Source of the DNA: Aldersonia kunmingensis
GTDB lineage: Bacteria > Actinomycetota > Actinomycetes > Mycobacteriales > Mycobacteriaceae
Length of the DNA stretch: 64,000 bases
NCBI RefSeq assembly: GCF_001646865.1
Contig: NZ_LRRB01000251.1
Coordinates: 26,675 to 90,674 of the forward strand
Direction: 5' to 3'
Part shown: one piece after another, positions 33,164 through 42,294 of the stretch
Layout of the letters: every line of letters begins with the position of its first letter
How positions within the stretch are numbered: position 1 is the stretch's first letter
The notes under the pieces: model-generated
The model's input: only the letters and a program-made list of their open reading frames with translations
Told to the model about the DNA's origin: nothing
Database searches by the model: none
Position numbers and translations under genes: made by a program

Positions 33164-33586
33164 CTAGCCGAACAACCATTCGACGCCCTTGATGAACGCC
33201 ACATCCAGTCCGCCGATGAAAGCGACCATCACGACCACGAACACCAGCACCACGCTCGTGTAGGTGATCATCTGCTTGCGGTTCGGCCAGATCACCTTGC
33301 GCAGCTCGGCAACGACCTCGCGCAGGAACTTGCGCAACCGCTTGAACGGGTTGCCACGGCCCTCGGTGTTGGCCGACTTCTTCGCCGACTGCGTCTTCTT
33401 GTCGGCATCCGATCCCGCCGACGAGGATCGCGGCGCGACAGCAACCGAACCGTCATCACGGGTCCGACGGCTCGTCCGCTTCCCAGTCGGCCGGGCGACC
33501 GAGGATTCGGAACTTCCGTTCGCGTCGGCGTCGTTCCGGCGGTTGCCGGTCGAGCCACCGTCGAGCGTGTCGCGCTCGTCGCTCAC
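33164..33586 (-). CDS. secE: Preprotein translocase subunit SecE
   Basis: A 140-aa translocon subunit. A long hydrophilic Ser/Arg/Asp-rich N-terminus (about 1-80) precedes the conserved amphipathic helix FLREVVAELRKVIWPN and one transmembrane helix (VVLVFVVVMVAFIGGL). Most SecE proteins are 60-75 aa; actinobacteria often carry such an extension. GTG at 33586 follows GAGAGG; an upstream in-frame ATG at 33610 is less likely. Confidence 0.95.
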   Translation of the reverse strand: MSDERDTLDGGSTGNRRNDADANGSSESSVARPTGKRTSRRTRDDGSVAVAPRSSSAGSDADKKTQSAKKSANTEGRGNPFKRLRKFLREVVAELRKVIWPNRKQMITYTSVVLVFVVVMVAFIGGLDVAFIKGVEWLFG

Positions 33587-33616
33587 TTCGATCCTCTCAG
33601 TCGCTGGCATCAAGGG

Positions 33617-33689
<73 letters not shown>

Positions 33690-33880
33690 TCGGCTGGGCC
33701 ATTCGTTTCGGATTTCTCCGATGCCCCAGCCACTCTGCGATCACACAACACGCGCGCCACCCCTCGACCCGGAGCAGGCCGGTCGGGCAGCGCGCAGCGC
33801 TGGTTGACCCCAGAAACTTTAGTGTACGTTACCTGCCGCGCCGGACCGAAATCGCGGTGTCACGCACGCCATACCGCCCG

Positions 33881-34942
33881 TCATGCCAGCTGAACGGCGG
33901 CGGTGGCTCGACCGAAAATCTTCTTGCCGTCCGACTTCGCCACGATCGCGATGACCGCGGTGCGGGTCTCCGGATCGAGCGACTTGACCCGTCCGGTGAA
34001 CTCGACTTCGGCGGCCTTGTGCGGATCGACCTTCACAGGAGCGGTGAACCGCACGCTGTAGTCCTTGACCGCGCCCGGGTCGCCGAGCCAGCCGGAAATG
34101 AAGCCGGCGCCGAGACCCATGGTGAGCATGCCGTGGGCGACGCAGTTGTCGAGTCCGGCAAGCTTCGCGATATCGTCACTCCAGTGGATCGGGTTCGCGT
34201 CGCCCGAAACTCCGCCGTAGTTCACCAGATCTCCGCGGGTGAGTCGCACGGTGCGGGGAGTCAGCTCATCGCCCTGCGAAACACTCTCGAAGGTGCGGAC
34301 CAGTCCGGTGACCTTCGGCGCAGCCGGAGTCTTCGGCTCGACGAACGGCTTCGGACCACCGATCGGCTGCGGCTCCGGTGCCTCGGCGCCGACGCCGTGC
34401 ATGACGACATCCTCGACGGCGTGCGCAATGTTCTCATCGACATCGCCACCGGTACGCCCGATCAGCGTCGTCCAAGTGGTCTGCACCAGTTCGTCGTTCT
34501 GATCGGTGACGATGTTCTTGGTGACCATGATGTCGGTGCCGGCGGCCTGCCGGAACGAATCGAGGTAGACGTCGCAGGTGAGCTGGTCGCCCACCTGGAT
34601 CGGCTTGTGGAACTCGAGCACCTGATCGGTCTGCATGATCTGGCTCAGGTCGTAGCCGGTGATGATGTTCTCGAACATCTTGCGCTGGGCAAGAATGCCG
34701 ACCAGGGAGATAAAGGTCAGCGGTGCGAGCAGGCCGGAATAACCATGTTCAACGGCGATGTTCTCGTCCCAGTGCAGCGGGTGGTAATCCTGCACTGCGC
34801 GGGCATACTCGCGGACCTTCTCGCGGCCGACCTCGTAATGGTCTTCGACGCGGTAATGATGACCCACCATTGCCAACGCGTGCGCCGCCGGATCGCTGGG
34901 ATCGGCGGCGGTCTGCACGTCGTCTGAAACGCTGCTGTTCAC
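33881..34942 (-). CDS. hadAB: Fused (3R)-hydroxyacyl-ACP dehydratase HadA/HadB
   Basis: A 353-aa protein joining two hotdog domains that are separate genes in M. tuberculosis. Residues 20-170 match HadA (YARAVQDYHPLHWDE) and 210-353 match HadB. The HadB part holds the hydratase motif YGGVSGDANPIH with D248 and H253 as the catalytic pair. It dehydrates hydroxyacyl chains in the FAS-II cycle that builds mycolic acids. A Pro-rich linker (about 185-210) joins the halves. GTG start with AGAGGA upstream; rpmG lies 63 nt before it. No hadC gene is in the neighbourhood. Confidence 0.93.
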   Translation of the reverse strand: MNSSVSDDVQTAADPSDPAAHALAMVGHHYRVEDHYEVGREKVREYARAVQDYHPLHWDENIAVEHGYSGLLAPLTFISLVGILAQRKMFENIITGYDLSQIMQTDQVLEFHKPIQVGDQLTCDVYLDSFRQAAGTDIMVTKNIVTDQNDELVQTTWTTLIGRTGGDVDENIAHAVEDVVMHGVGAEAPEPQPIGGPKPFVEPKTPAAPKVTGLVRTFESVSQGDELTPRTVRLTRGDLVNYGGVSGDANPIHWSDDIAKLAGLDNCVAHGMLTMGLGAGFISGWLGDPGAVKDYSVRFTAPVKVDPHKAAEVEFTGRVKSLDPETRTAVIAIVAKSDGKKIFGRATAAVQLA

Positions 34943-35005
34943 TTGAAGAATCCTCTTAACTAACCCGCGAGACCTGAACGAACTCGTCGGGTCCGTCGCG
35001 TGGGA

Positions 35006-35173
35006 TCAGCGAGATTCGCGGTGCGCCCGGTGAGTACCGCAGTTCGGGCAGAACTTCTTCAGCTCGAGCCGGTCCGGGTCGTTGCGACGGTTCTTCTTCG
35101 TGATGTAGTTGCGGTGCTTGCACACCTCGCAGGCCAAGGTGATCTTGGGCCGCACATCGGTGGAGGATGCCAC
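35006..35173 (-). CDS. rpmG: 50S ribosomal protein L33 (zinc-binding type)
   Basis: A 55-aa protein with two cysteine pairs (CEVC and CPNC) forming the zinc ribbon, plus [20 protein letters not shown]. This is the zinc-containing (C+) form rather than the cysteine-free paralogue induced under zinc starvation. GTG at 35173 is the family start. It is first in the rpmG-hadAB unit. Confidence 0.95.
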   Translation of the reverse strand: MASSTDVRPKITLACEVCKHRNYITKKNRRNDPDRLELKKFCPNCGTHRAHRESR

Positions 35174-35250
35174 GACACGCCTTCTTTCGCCTCTACTGAT
35201 CGGCCCGGGCATTCGGTGCCGGTGGGCGATCGGGGGTATCTAGTCTCTTG

Positions 35251-35323
35251 TAGCGATGGCCGGACTTGAACCGGCGACACAACGATTATGAGTCGTTTGC
35301 TCTACCGACTGAGCTACATCGCC
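35251..35323 (-). tRNA. tRNA-Met (elongator, CAT anticodon)
   Basis: Minus-strand cloverleaf: acceptor GGCGATG with CATCGCT (one G-T pair), D-arm GCTC-GAGC, anticodon loop CTCATAA, T-arm GCCGGTTCAAGTCCGGC, discriminator A. The paired first acceptor position argues for the elongator rather than the initiator tRNA. Confidence 0.95.
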
Positions 35324-35366
35324 TTGCCCTTCTCGGCGCCAATCAAGACGGCACCTCAATCCAGCG

Positions 35367-35439
35367 AGCCCCCTAACGGAATCGAACCGTTGACCTTTTC
35401 CTTACCATGGAAACGCTCTACCGACTGAGCTAAGGGGGC
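35367..35439 (-). tRNA. tRNA-Thr (GGT anticodon)
   Basis: Minus-strand cloverleaf: acceptor GCCCCCT with AGGGGGC, D-arm GCTC-GAGC, anticodon loop CATGGTA, T-arm AACGGTTCGATTCCGTT, discriminator T. It is 43 nt upstream of tRNA-Met and probably co-transcribed. Confidence 0.96.
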
Positions 35440-35589
35440 ATGGCTACGCTCGCACCTAGTTCGGTTCAACCCGTCCTGGGATGCGTTCGAAGCCTTCAGA
35501 AGGTTACACAGACCGAGGCCTGCACGCCAAACCGTGTGGTCAGCGCCCTTTCCGAATCCTTCCCGTGCGGCTCGCGCCGCCTGGAAAGT

Positions 35590-35625
35590 GAGAACCCCGG
35601 GTGCCTTGTGGCGACCCGGGGTCTC
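35590..35625 (-). terminator. Hairpin after tRNA-Tyr
   Basis: GAGA-a-CCCCGGGT (35590-35602) pairs with ACCCGGGGTCTC (35614-35625): 12 bp with one bulged A. It begins 5 nt after the tRNA-Tyr 3' end. The U tract is weak (CACTTTCC). Confidence 0.65.
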
Positions 35626-35629
35626 GTTG

Positions 35630-35712
35630 TGGCAGATGTAGGATTCGAACCTACGTAGGCATAAGCCGACGGATTTACAGTCCGCTCCCATTGGCCGCTC
35701 GGGCAATCTGCC
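35630..35712 (-). tRNA. tRNA-Tyr (GTA anticodon)
   Basis: An 83-nt class II tRNA on the minus strand: acceptor GGCAGAT with ATCTGCC, anticodon loop CTGTAAA, long variable arm (CGTCGGCTTATGCCTACG region), T-arm GTAGGTTCGAATCCTAC, discriminator A. It stands apart from the Met/Thr pair and has its own hairpin. Confidence 0.97.
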
Positions 35713-35799
35713 GTTCGCGCGAATTTCGCGGGTTTCCCGCCGCTTCGACGCGCAGAGAAGAATACAACGAACCTGCACCCACGATGCAAACCGCGTGGT

Positions 35800-35891
35800 A
35801 GAAGCACCGGAGCGCAGCTTGCGGAACGACCCAGAAGTACCTGAGCGCAGCTTGCGGAACGACCGAGAAGCACCGGAGCGCAGTCTGCGGA
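35800..35891. repeat. 33-bp tandem repeat, 2.8 copies
   Basis: Units at 35800-35832 and 35833-35865 differ at three positions; the third (35866-35891) is truncated and begins AGAAGCACCGGAGCGCAG. Each unit contains CGCAGCTTGCG, which can form a small stem. The array lies between tRNA-Tyr and yajQ. No coding function is evident although 33 nt keeps frame. The rest of 35713-36002 holds nothing else I can identify. Confidence 0.85.
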
Positions 35892-36002
35892 GTGCGCATA
35901 AATGCTGCGCGTCGGCTTGCTAGCGTCGTTTCACACGCCGATGCCACGCCCGGCCGGGCCACGCATCGGGACCCGAAGACAACCGATTTGCGAGGAGTTG
36001 TT

Positions 36003-36494
36003 GTGGCCGATTCGTCGTTCGATGTGGTGAGCAAGGTCGACCGCCAGGAGGTCGACAATGCCCTCAACCAGGCAGCGAAGGAGCTGACCCAGCGCTACGA
36101 CTTCCGCGGTACCGGCGCCGGGATCGAATGGTCCGGCGAAGAGGCGATCGTCATCACCGCGGACTCCGAGGACCGGGTCAACGCCGCCCTCGAGGTGTTC
36201 AAGGAGAAGCTGATCCGCCGCGACATCTCGCTGAAGGCATTCGATGCCGGCGAGCCCGCCGCCTCGGGAAAGGTGTTCAAAGTCACCGGGTCGCTGGTCC
36301 AGGGCATCTCCTCGGAGAACGCGAAGAAGATCTCCAAGAAGATCCGCGACGAGGGCCCCAAGGGCGTCAAGGCGCAGGTCCAGGGCGAGGAGCTGCGGGT
36401 CAGCAGCAAGAAGCGCGACGATCTACAGGCCGTGATCTCGCTGCTCAAGGGCGAGGACTTCGGTATCGCGCTGCAGTTCGTCAACTACCGCTGA
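36003..36494 (+). CDS. yajQ: YajQ family nucleotide-binding protein
   Basis: A 163-aa protein of the YajQ/UPF0234 family: [21 protein letters not shown] at the start and [12 protein letters not shown] at the end. The fold is two ferredoxin-like domains. Some members bind cyclic di-GMP and act as effectors; others bind RNA or nucleotides. GTG at 36003 follows GAGGAG. It converges with the methyltransferase gene. Confidence 0.93.
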   Translation: MADSSFDVVSKVDRQEVDNALNQAAKELTQRYDFRGTGAGIEWSGEEAIVITADSEDRVNAALEVFKEKLIRRDISLKAFDAGEPAASGKVFKVTGSLVQGISSENAKKISKKIRDEGPKGVKAQVQGEELRVSSKKRDDLQAVISLLKGEDFGIALQFVNYR

Positions 36495-36507
36495 CGAACG
36501 TCGGATC

Positions 36508-37227
36508 TCAGCGCAGCGTGCCGACGAGCACCAGGCTGCGCCCGAGTCCGAGACGTTCCTGAGTCGCGGTCCAGCGCTCGTCGCCGAGCACGCGGCGCAG
36601 CGAACCGTTGACCGGGCGGCTGTGCAGTACGCGCAGCCAGCCCCGGTCACCGCCGGGGGCGCACGTACGAATCGGCTCCAGCGCGAAGTACGGCTCGAAC
36701 AGCTCCATCAGCCGCGCCCTGGTGGGCCAATTACGGATCTGCCCGGGCCCCGGCGGGCGCAGGAAACTCGTGCGATTCCAGATCGTCGGGTTCTGCGTCG
36801 TGAGCACAACAACTCCCCCCGGGCGCAGCAGTTCTGCGATCCGGGCAACGAATCGTTGCTGGTCGGGGACGTGCGCGACGGTCTCCAGGGAAACGATCGC
36901 GTCGTAGCCGCCAGGCAGGTCGAGGGCGACGAAGTCACCCGCTTGCCAGGTGATCTCCGGGTGCCTACGGCCCAACTCCGCGATCGGCTCGGTCGGTAGG
37001 TCGACGCCTGTGGCGTCGCCACGGGTCGCGAGCCGGGTGGTCAGCCAGCCTGTTCCGCAGCCGATATCGAGAGTGCGCGGATCCGGGCGGGCAAGCCGAT
37101 CGATCGCGTCGAGAACATGGTGAGCGCGGCGTTCGTTGTCCTTGTTGACTTCCCACTCCACCGAGTCCTGGACCCACTGGGTCCAGAAATCGTGTTGGGC
37201 GTTCATGGTCGGCTCGTTCGACGACAT
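36508..37227 (-). CDS. Class I SAM-dependent methyltransferase
   Basis: A 239-aa methyltransferase. Motif I LDIGCGTGWLTTRLA binds S-adenosylmethionine, the acidic residue is in ATGVDLP, and motif post-I and IV regions (GDFVALDLPGGYDAIVSLE) are clear. The UbiG/methyltransferase-11 type fits; the substrate is unknown. Starts at 37227 or 37206 (ATG) and 37248 (TTG) are possible; none has a good Shine-Dalgarno. Confidence 0.85.
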   Translation of the reverse strand: MSSNEPTMNAQHDFWTQWVQDSVEWEVNKDNERRAHHVLDAIDRLARPDPRTLDIGCGTGWLTTRLATRGDATGVDLPTEPIAELGRRHPEITWQAGDFVALDLPGGYDAIVSLETVAHVPDQQRFVARIAELLRPGGVVVLTTQNPTIWNRTSFLRPPGPGQIRNWPTRARLMELFEPYFALEPIRTCAPGGDRGWLRVLHSRPVNGSLRRVLGDERWTATQERLGLGRSLVLVGTLR

Positions 37228-37317
37228 GTTCGGGTTATCGCTCAGCAACCACTGAATGTCACACCTGACGAGCCACCGGTCTCAGATCGCCGTCGCCGGC
37301 AATCATTCGGCGACCGA

Positions 37318-38184
37318 TCAGTGCATCCCTGCCATGCGTTCGAGCCGCTCGATCCGCTCGGCCATCGGCGGATGTGTGGAGAACATCCGGCCCACGCGGT
37401 CACCTGCGCGGAACGGATTGGCGATCATCAGGTGCGACTGGGAGGCGAGCTTCGGCTCCGGTGGGAGCGGCGCGGCCTGGGTGCCACGTTCGAGTTTGCG
37501 CAGCGCGGAGGCCAGCGCGAGCGGGTCACCGGTCAGCTCGGCGCCGGACTGGTCGGCCTGGTACTCGCGCGACCGGGACACCGCGAGCCGAATCAGGGTC
37601 GCCGCGATCGGGCCGAGTAGCGAGACGAGCAGGATCGCGAGCGGATTGCCGCCCTCGCGGTTGCCGCCGAAGACACTGGCGAAGAAGGCCATATTGGCCA
37701 GACCCGAGATCACAGCCGCGAGCGTGCCCGCTACCGACGAGATGAGGATGTCGCGGTTGTACACATGCGAGAGCTCGTGCCCGAGCACCGCGCGCAGCTC
37801 ACGTTCGTCGAGGATCTGCAGGATGCCGCTGGTGCAGCACACCGCGGCGTGACGAGGATTGCGGCCGGTGGCGAAGGCATTCGGCGCGTTCGTAGGGCTG
37901 ACGTAGAGCCGCGGCATCGGTTGGCGCGCAGTCGTCGCGAGTTCACGAACGATCCGATAGATAACCGGCGCTTCCAGCTCGGTCACCGGCTGGGCGTGCA
38001 TAGCGCGCAGGGCGAGCTTGTCGCTGTTGAAGTACGCGTAGGCGTTCATCGCCACAGCGAGCCCCACGGAGATCCAGAGGATCAATGGACTGTTGAAGAG
38101 GGCGCCGATGAACACGATGAGCGCCGACATACCGACCAGCAACACGAACGTCTTGGCGCCGTTCGCGAACCCGTGACCGTGCAT
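37318..38184 (-). CDS. htpX: Zinc metalloprotease HtpX
   Basis: A 288-aa membrane M48 protease for quality control of membrane proteins. Two N-terminal transmembrane helices (about 11-50) precede the zinc motif HELSH at 136-140; SREYQAD supplies the third ligand. More hydrophobic helices lie at about 147-200. It follows the polyprenyl synthase gene by 69 nt on the same strand, the neighbourhood seen in mycobacteria. Confidence 0.95.
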   Translation of the reverse strand: MHGHGFANGAKTFVLLVGMSALIVFIGALFNSPLILWISVGLAVAMNAYAYFNSDKLALRAMHAQPVTELEAPVIYRIVRELATTARQPMPRLYVSPTNAPNAFATGRNPRHAAVCCTSGILQILDERELRAVLGHELSHVYNRDILISSVAGTLAAVISGLANMAFFASVFGGNREGGNPLAILLVSLLGPIAATLIRLAVSRSREYQADQSGAELTGDPLALASALRKLERGTQAAPLPPEPKLASQSHLMIANPFRAGDRVGRMFSTHPPMAERIERLERMAGMH

Positions 38185-38253
38185 GACCTCTCCTGCCCTA
38201 CTCCCCTGTCACTGTGCCAACGACTCCGTTGTGGGGTGTAGTTCCCTTCGGCG

Positions 38254-39261
38254 TCAGCCGACCCGCTCGATCGTGTAGCGGGTCAGCCTGGCCAGCGCAT
38301 CGTTCGCCGGTCCCGCCGGCAGCTTCGCGAGCGTCTCGTGGGCACGATCGGCGAAGCCCTCGAGCCGCTGCTTCGCACGCACCATGCCCTGCGAGGCATC
38401 GAGCAGCGCCAGCGCCTCGGCGAGGTCCTCATCCGAGGTCACCGGGCCTGCGAGCAGTTCCCGCAGCCGATCGCCGTCGGAGCCTTCCTCGCGCAGTGCG
38501 TAGAGAACGGGCAGCGTGTGCACGCCCTCGCGCAGGTCCGTGCCCGGCGTCTTGCCGGACTGCTCGGAGACCGAGGAGATGTCGATGATGTCGTCGGAGA
38601 TCTGGAATGCGGTGCCCACGATGCTGCCGAGTTCCTCGAGGAGCGCCACATGTTGCGGTTCGGCGTTCGAGAACGTGCCGCCGAATCGGCCCGAGGCCGC
38701 GATGAGCGAGCCGGTCTTCTCCCACACCACCTTCAGGTAGTGCTCGACCGGATCGGTTTCCTGCTTGACCCCGACGGTTTCGCGCATCTGGCCGGTGACC
38801 AACTGGGCGAACGTTTCAGCGATGATGCGCACTGCCTCGGGTCCCAGAGTGGAGACCAGGCGGGAGGCGTGGGCGAAGAGGTAGTCGCCGGCCAGGATGG
38901 CGACGCTGTTGCTCCAACGGGAGTTCGCGCTCGGGGCGCCGCGGCGCATGCTCGCCTCGTCCATCACGTCGTCGTGATAGAGCGTGGCCAGGTGCACAAG
39001 TTCAACGACGGTCGCGGCCGTGACGATGTCCGGCGACGTCGGGTTCGGGCCGAGCTGCGCAGTCAACACGGTGAACAGCGGACGGAACCGCTTTCCGCCC
39101 GCGTTGACCAGGTGCAACGCGGCCTCGGTGAGAAAGTCCTCGCCCTCGGAAAGCTCGGCGATCATCAGCTTCTCGACCTCGGCCAGACCGTCACGGACCG
39201 CCGCCGCCAGCTCCGGGTCACCAAGATCGATGCCCGCCACCGTCGTGTTGTCGTCGCTCAC
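38254..39261 (-). CDS. grcC: Polyprenyl diphosphate synthase (GrcC-like)
   Basis: A 335-aa trans-prenyltransferase, the same length as M. tuberculosis GrcC1. The first Asp-rich motif is DDVMD (97-101) and the second DDIID (223-227). GGKRFRP binds isopentenyl diphosphate. It probably makes the long isoprenoid tail of menaquinone. GTG at 39261 starts the family-like text. It is divergent from menJ, which reduces that tail after assembly. Confidence 0.93.
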   Translation of the reverse strand: MSDDNTTVAGIDLGDPELAAAVRDGLAEVEKLMIAELSEGEDFLTEAALHLVNAGGKRFRPLFTVLTAQLGPNPTSPDIVTAATVVELVHLATLYHDDVMDEASMRRGAPSANSRWSNSVAILAGDYLFAHASRLVSTLGPEAVRIIAETFAQLVTGQMRETVGVKQETDPVEHYLKVVWEKTGSLIAASGRFGGTFSNAEPQHVALLEELGSIVGTAFQISDDIIDISSVSEQSGKTPGTDLREGVHTLPVLYALREEGSDGDRLRELLAGPVTSDEDLAEALALLDASQGMVRAKQRLEGFADRAHETLAKLPAGPANDALARLTRYTIERVG

Positions 39262-39380
39262 GCTGGATGTGCCCGTCTCTTCTCGCGCCAAAGCGTTCCA
39301 AACCACCCTAAGAACCTAGCCGGTCGGTGTGCTGCGCGGCGCGTCGCCATGATCACTGGGCCGTGCGGAAAGATGGAGGC

Positions 39381-40643
39381 GTGCCTGCCCACGATCCGCA
39401 ATCCGCCGACATCGCCCGCATCCCCGCGGCCACCGACGTGCTCGTCGTCGGTGCGGGCCCTGCCGGATCGGCGGCTGCGGCCTGGGCCGCGCGGCGCGGC
39501 CACGAGGTCGTACTCATCGACGCCGCGGCGTTCCCAAGGGACAAGACTTGTGGCGACGGGCTCACGCCTCGCGCGGTGGGCGAACTCGACCGGCTCGGCC
39601 TCGGCGACTGGGTGCGCTCCAGGGCGGTGAATCGGGGACTGAAGCTCGCTGGGTTCGGTCATACACAGGTGATTCCCTGGCCGGGCGGTGTTCTACCAAC
39701 CGTCGGCAGTGCCGTTGCCCGCACCGAACTCGACGATCGAATCCGGACGGTTGCCGTCGAGGCCGGTGCGACCGCAGTGCACGCGAAGGCGGTGTCGGTC
39801 AAGCGCGCCGATGCGCGGGTCGAGTCGGTCACCGTGCAGACGCCGGCAGGTGGACAGACCATCACGTGCCGCACCCTGATCGTCGCGGACGGCGTTCGGT
39901 CGCCCATCGGCAAGCAACTCGGCCGAACCTGGCATCGCGACAGCGCCTACGGCGTCGCGGCCCGCGCGTACGCGAAGACAGAGCGCAGCACCGAAGAGTG
40001 GATCAGCTCCGATCTGGAGTTGCGTGATACCGAGGGAGGGTTGCAGCCCGGGTACGGCTGGGTGTTCCCGCTGGCGAACGGCGAGGTGAACATCGGCGTC
40101 GGGTCGCTGGCGACGCTGAAGCGCCCCGCCGATGTCGCGCTGCGGCCGCTGCTCGAGCAGTACACCCGGCTTCGCACCGACGACTGGCAGTTCGAGGGGC
40201 CGCTGCGCGCGGTGTCTTCGGCGCTGTTGCCGATGGGCGGCGCGGTGTCGGGAATCGCGGGGCCGAACTGGGCGCTGGTCGGCGACTCCGCGGCGTGCGT
40301 CAACCCGCTCAATGGCGAGGGCATCGACTACGGGCTCGAAGGCGGGCGAATGCTCGCCGACCTACTGGACGAGCCGGATCTGACGCTGGTCTGGCCCGAG
40401 ACCCTGCGCGCGCACTACGGCCGGGCGTTCTCGGTGGCCCGCCGGATCGCGGAGGCAACCACTCATCCCCGGGTGCTGCCGATGGCCGGACCGCGCGCAT
40501 TGCGATCCGCCGCGGTGATGCGGGTTGCGGTCCGGCTCATGGGCAATCTGGTCACCGACGAGGATGTCGACTTCGTCGCCCGCCTGTGGCGCGGCGCGGG
40601 CCAAGCGTCGGTGTGGACCGACCGCAGGCCGCTGTTCGCCTAG
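39381..40643 (+). CDS. menJ: Menaquinone reductase MenJ (geranylgeranyl reductase family)
   Basis: A 420-aa FAD-dependent reductase. The GxGxxG motif is VVGAGPAGS (G24, G26, G29), the family cysteine motif CGDGLTPR starts at C57, and the FAD-contact segment GDSAACVNPLNGEGIDYG is complete. The sequence closely follows M. tuberculosis Rv0561c, which saturates one isoprene unit of menaquinone. GTG at 39381 is the best start; GTG at 39363 is possible. It is divergent from the polyprenyl synthase, forming a menaquinone-tail module. Confidence 0.93.
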   Translation: MPAHDPQSADIARIPAATDVLVVGAGPAGSAAAAWAARRGHEVVLIDAAAFPRDKTCGDGLTPRAVGELDRLGLGDWVRSRAVNRGLKLAGFGHTQVIPWPGGVLPTVGSAVARTELDDRIRTVAVEAGATAVHAKAVSVKRADARVESVTVQTPAGGQTITCRTLIVADGVRSPIGKQLGRTWHRDSAYGVAARAYAKTERSTEEWISSDLELRDTEGGLQPGYGWVFPLANGEVNIGVGSLATLKRPADVALRPLLEQYTRLRTDDWQFEGPLRAVSSALLPMGGAVSGIAGPNWALVGDSAACVNPLNGEGIDYGLEGGRMLADLLDEPDLTLVWPETLRAHYGRAFSVARRIAEATTHPRVLPMAGPRALRSAAVMRVAVRLMGNLVTDEDVDFVARLWRGAGQASVWTDRRPLFA

Positions 40644-40659
40644 TGATCGATGGTGGCGG

Positions 40660-41058
40660 TCACACCAGGTTGAGCTGCCAGGTCACGCCGAACCGATCGC
40701 CCACCCAGCCGAACCGGGTGCTGAACCCGTAGTTGTCGAGCGGCATGTACACGCGGCCGCCGTCTCCGAGCCGGTCGAAAAGCCGCTCGAGCTCGGTGTC
40801 GTCCTCGCAGTCGACCCAGAGCGACACCGCCGGAGTGAACCCCCACTCGTGGTCGACCGGGCTGTCGGAACAGCTGAACTCGCCCCCGGCGATGCGGAAC
40901 GTCGCAACCTTGACGGTGCCCTCGGACGGCCCCTCCCCAGCGGCCCAGCGGTCGATCGTGAGGAGATCGAAGTCGTCGAAGACGTCGCGGTAGAAATCGA
41001 GCGCGGCAGTCGCGACGCCGCCTTGGAACGTCAGGAAGGTTCGGAGTCCTCGAGTCAT
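40660..41058 (-). CDS. VOC family protein (PhnB-like)
   Basis: A 132-aa PhnB-type VOC protein: FLTFQGGVATAALDFYRDVF at the start and GWVGDRFGVTWQLNLV at the end. Such proteins bind a metal but mostly lack known substrates. It converges with menJ and lies 31 nt after arsC on the same strand, so it may be at the tail of the arsenic operon, though nothing links it to arsenic. Confidence 0.85.
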   Translation of the reverse strand: MTRGLRTFLTFQGGVATAALDFYRDVFDDFDLLTIDRWAAGEGPSEGTVKVATFRIAGGEFSCSDSPVDHEWGFTPAVSLWVDCEDDTELERLFDRLGDGGRVYMPLDNYGFSTRFGWVGDRFGVTWQLNLV

Positions 41059-41089
41059 GGGCTCGACACTACGACCGCCAATCGGCGAA

Positions 41090-41503
41090 CTAAGCGTTGA
41101 CGATGCCCAATTCGGCGACCAGTTCGCGGACTCTGCCTTCGATCTCGTCGCGGATTCGGCGGACCGAATCGATGCCCTTGCCCGCCGGATCTTCCAGCTG
41201 CCAGTCGCGATAGTCGACCCCGGGGAACACCGGACAGGCGTCCCCGCAGCCCATGGTGATCACGAGATCAGCGGATTCCACTGCTTCGTACGCGAGCTTC
41301 TTCGGCTTCCGGTCGGCGATGTCGATGCCGACCTCCGCCATCGCGGCGACGGCGGCCGGGTTCACGTGCTCGGCGGGCTCACTGCCCGCGGAGCGGACCT
41401 GCACATGCTCACCGCCAAACGCACGGAGGAAACCCGCCGCCATTTGCGATCGGCCCGCGTTGTGAATGCAGACGAACAACACCGACGGAGCGGCTGAGGC
41501 CAT
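41090..41503 (-). CDS. arsC: Arsenate reductase, low-molecular-weight phosphatase type
   Basis: A 137-aa arsenate reductase. The CX5R loop is CIHNAGRS (C12-R18), further cysteines are C86 and C90 in MGCGDAC, and the general acid is D105 (EDPAGK). In actinobacteria this class works with mycothiol/mycoredoxin or thioredoxin to reduce arsenate to arsenite. It lies 5 nt after the aquaporin gene in an arsR-aqp-arsC operon, so arsenite formed could leave by that channel. Confidence 0.94.
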   Translation of the reverse strand: MASAAPSVLFVCIHNAGRSQMAAGFLRAFGGEHVQVRSAGSEPAEHVNPAAVAAMAEVGIDIADRKPKKLAYEAVESADLVITMGCGDACPVFPGVDYRDWQLEDPAGKGIDSVRRIRDEIEGRVRELVAELGIVNA

Positions 41504-41508
41504 GATTG

Positions 41509-42294
41509 TCAGTCCCTTTCGGACGAATTTGCCTGTCGGGCAGTCGAGTTGGAGGAGAGGGAAACATTCGGATCCGAGCCGTGCGGCACGACAGCATCGC
41601 CCGCCGAGGCACTCGCGTCCGGGTAGAGCACCGCAATAACGCCTAGTCCGATTGCGCCACCGATGATTTGCGCCACGATGAATGCCGGCACCGACCCGGG
41701 CGCGATACCGGCGAACGTATCGGAGAACATTCGCCCGATCGTGACTGCGGGATTGGCGAACGACGTCGACGACGTGAACCAGTAGGCGGCACCGATATAC
41801 GCGCCGACGGTCGCGGCTGACAACGCGGCGCGACCAGACCGTGCGAGCGCAAAAATGACCGCGATCAACCCTGCGGTGGCGACGATTTCACCGATCACGT
41901 GGCCGGACGTGATCCGATCCTCATCGGAGATCTGGAACGCCCCGAGGTCGAACATCACGTTCGCCAGCACAGCGCCGACGACGCCGCCCGCGATCTGCGC
42001 CACCGAATAGGTGGCAACTTCCGAGGCGGCCAAGCCCGTGCCTGCGCGGCGACCCAACACCCAGTCCACGGCAGAGACGACGGGGTTGAAATGCGCCCCG
42101 GATATCGGCCCGAACAGCAGAATCAACACCGCGAGGCCGAGTGCGGTCGCAGTCGAGTTTTCCAATAGCTGCAGCCCGACATCGCCCGGCGAGAGCTGTT
42201 GGGCCGCAATACCGGAGCCAACTACGACCGTCACCAATAGCGCCGTACCGAGGAACTCGGCGATGAGCCTGCGGCCGAGCGGAATGCTGTTCAC
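41509..42294 (-). CDS. Aquaporin family channel in the arsenic operon
   Basis: A 261-aa major intrinsic protein with six transmembrane helices and two half-helix pore loops. The second pore motif is the standard NPA (SFANPAVTIGR), the first is NPV (GAHFNPVVS). Placement between arsR and arsC suggests a channel for arsenite, as reported for AqpS in rhizobia. The C-terminus is a hydrophilic tail with many Ser and Asn. GTG at 42294 overlaps the arsR stop by 4 nt. Confidence 0.9.
   Translation of the reverse strand: MNSIPLGRRLIAEFLGTALLVTVVVGSGIAAQQLSPGDVGLQLLENSTATALGLAVLILLFGPISGAHFNPVVSAVDWVLGRRAGTGLAASEVATYSVAQIAGGVVGAVLANVMFDLGAFQISDEDRITSGHVIGEIVATAGLIAVIFALARSGRAALSAATVGAYIGAAYWFTSSTSFANPAVTIGRMFSDTFAGIAPGSVPAFIVAQIIGGAIGLGVIAVLYPDASASAGDAVVPHGSDPNVSLSSNSTARQANSSERD

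Noticed and set aside
35800..35891. CRISPR-like array
   Set aside because: The units abut directly with no spacers and no cas genes are nearby.
40660..41058. VOC gene as part of the arsenic system
   Set aside because: Only its position links it; it lacks the vicinal cysteines of ArsI.
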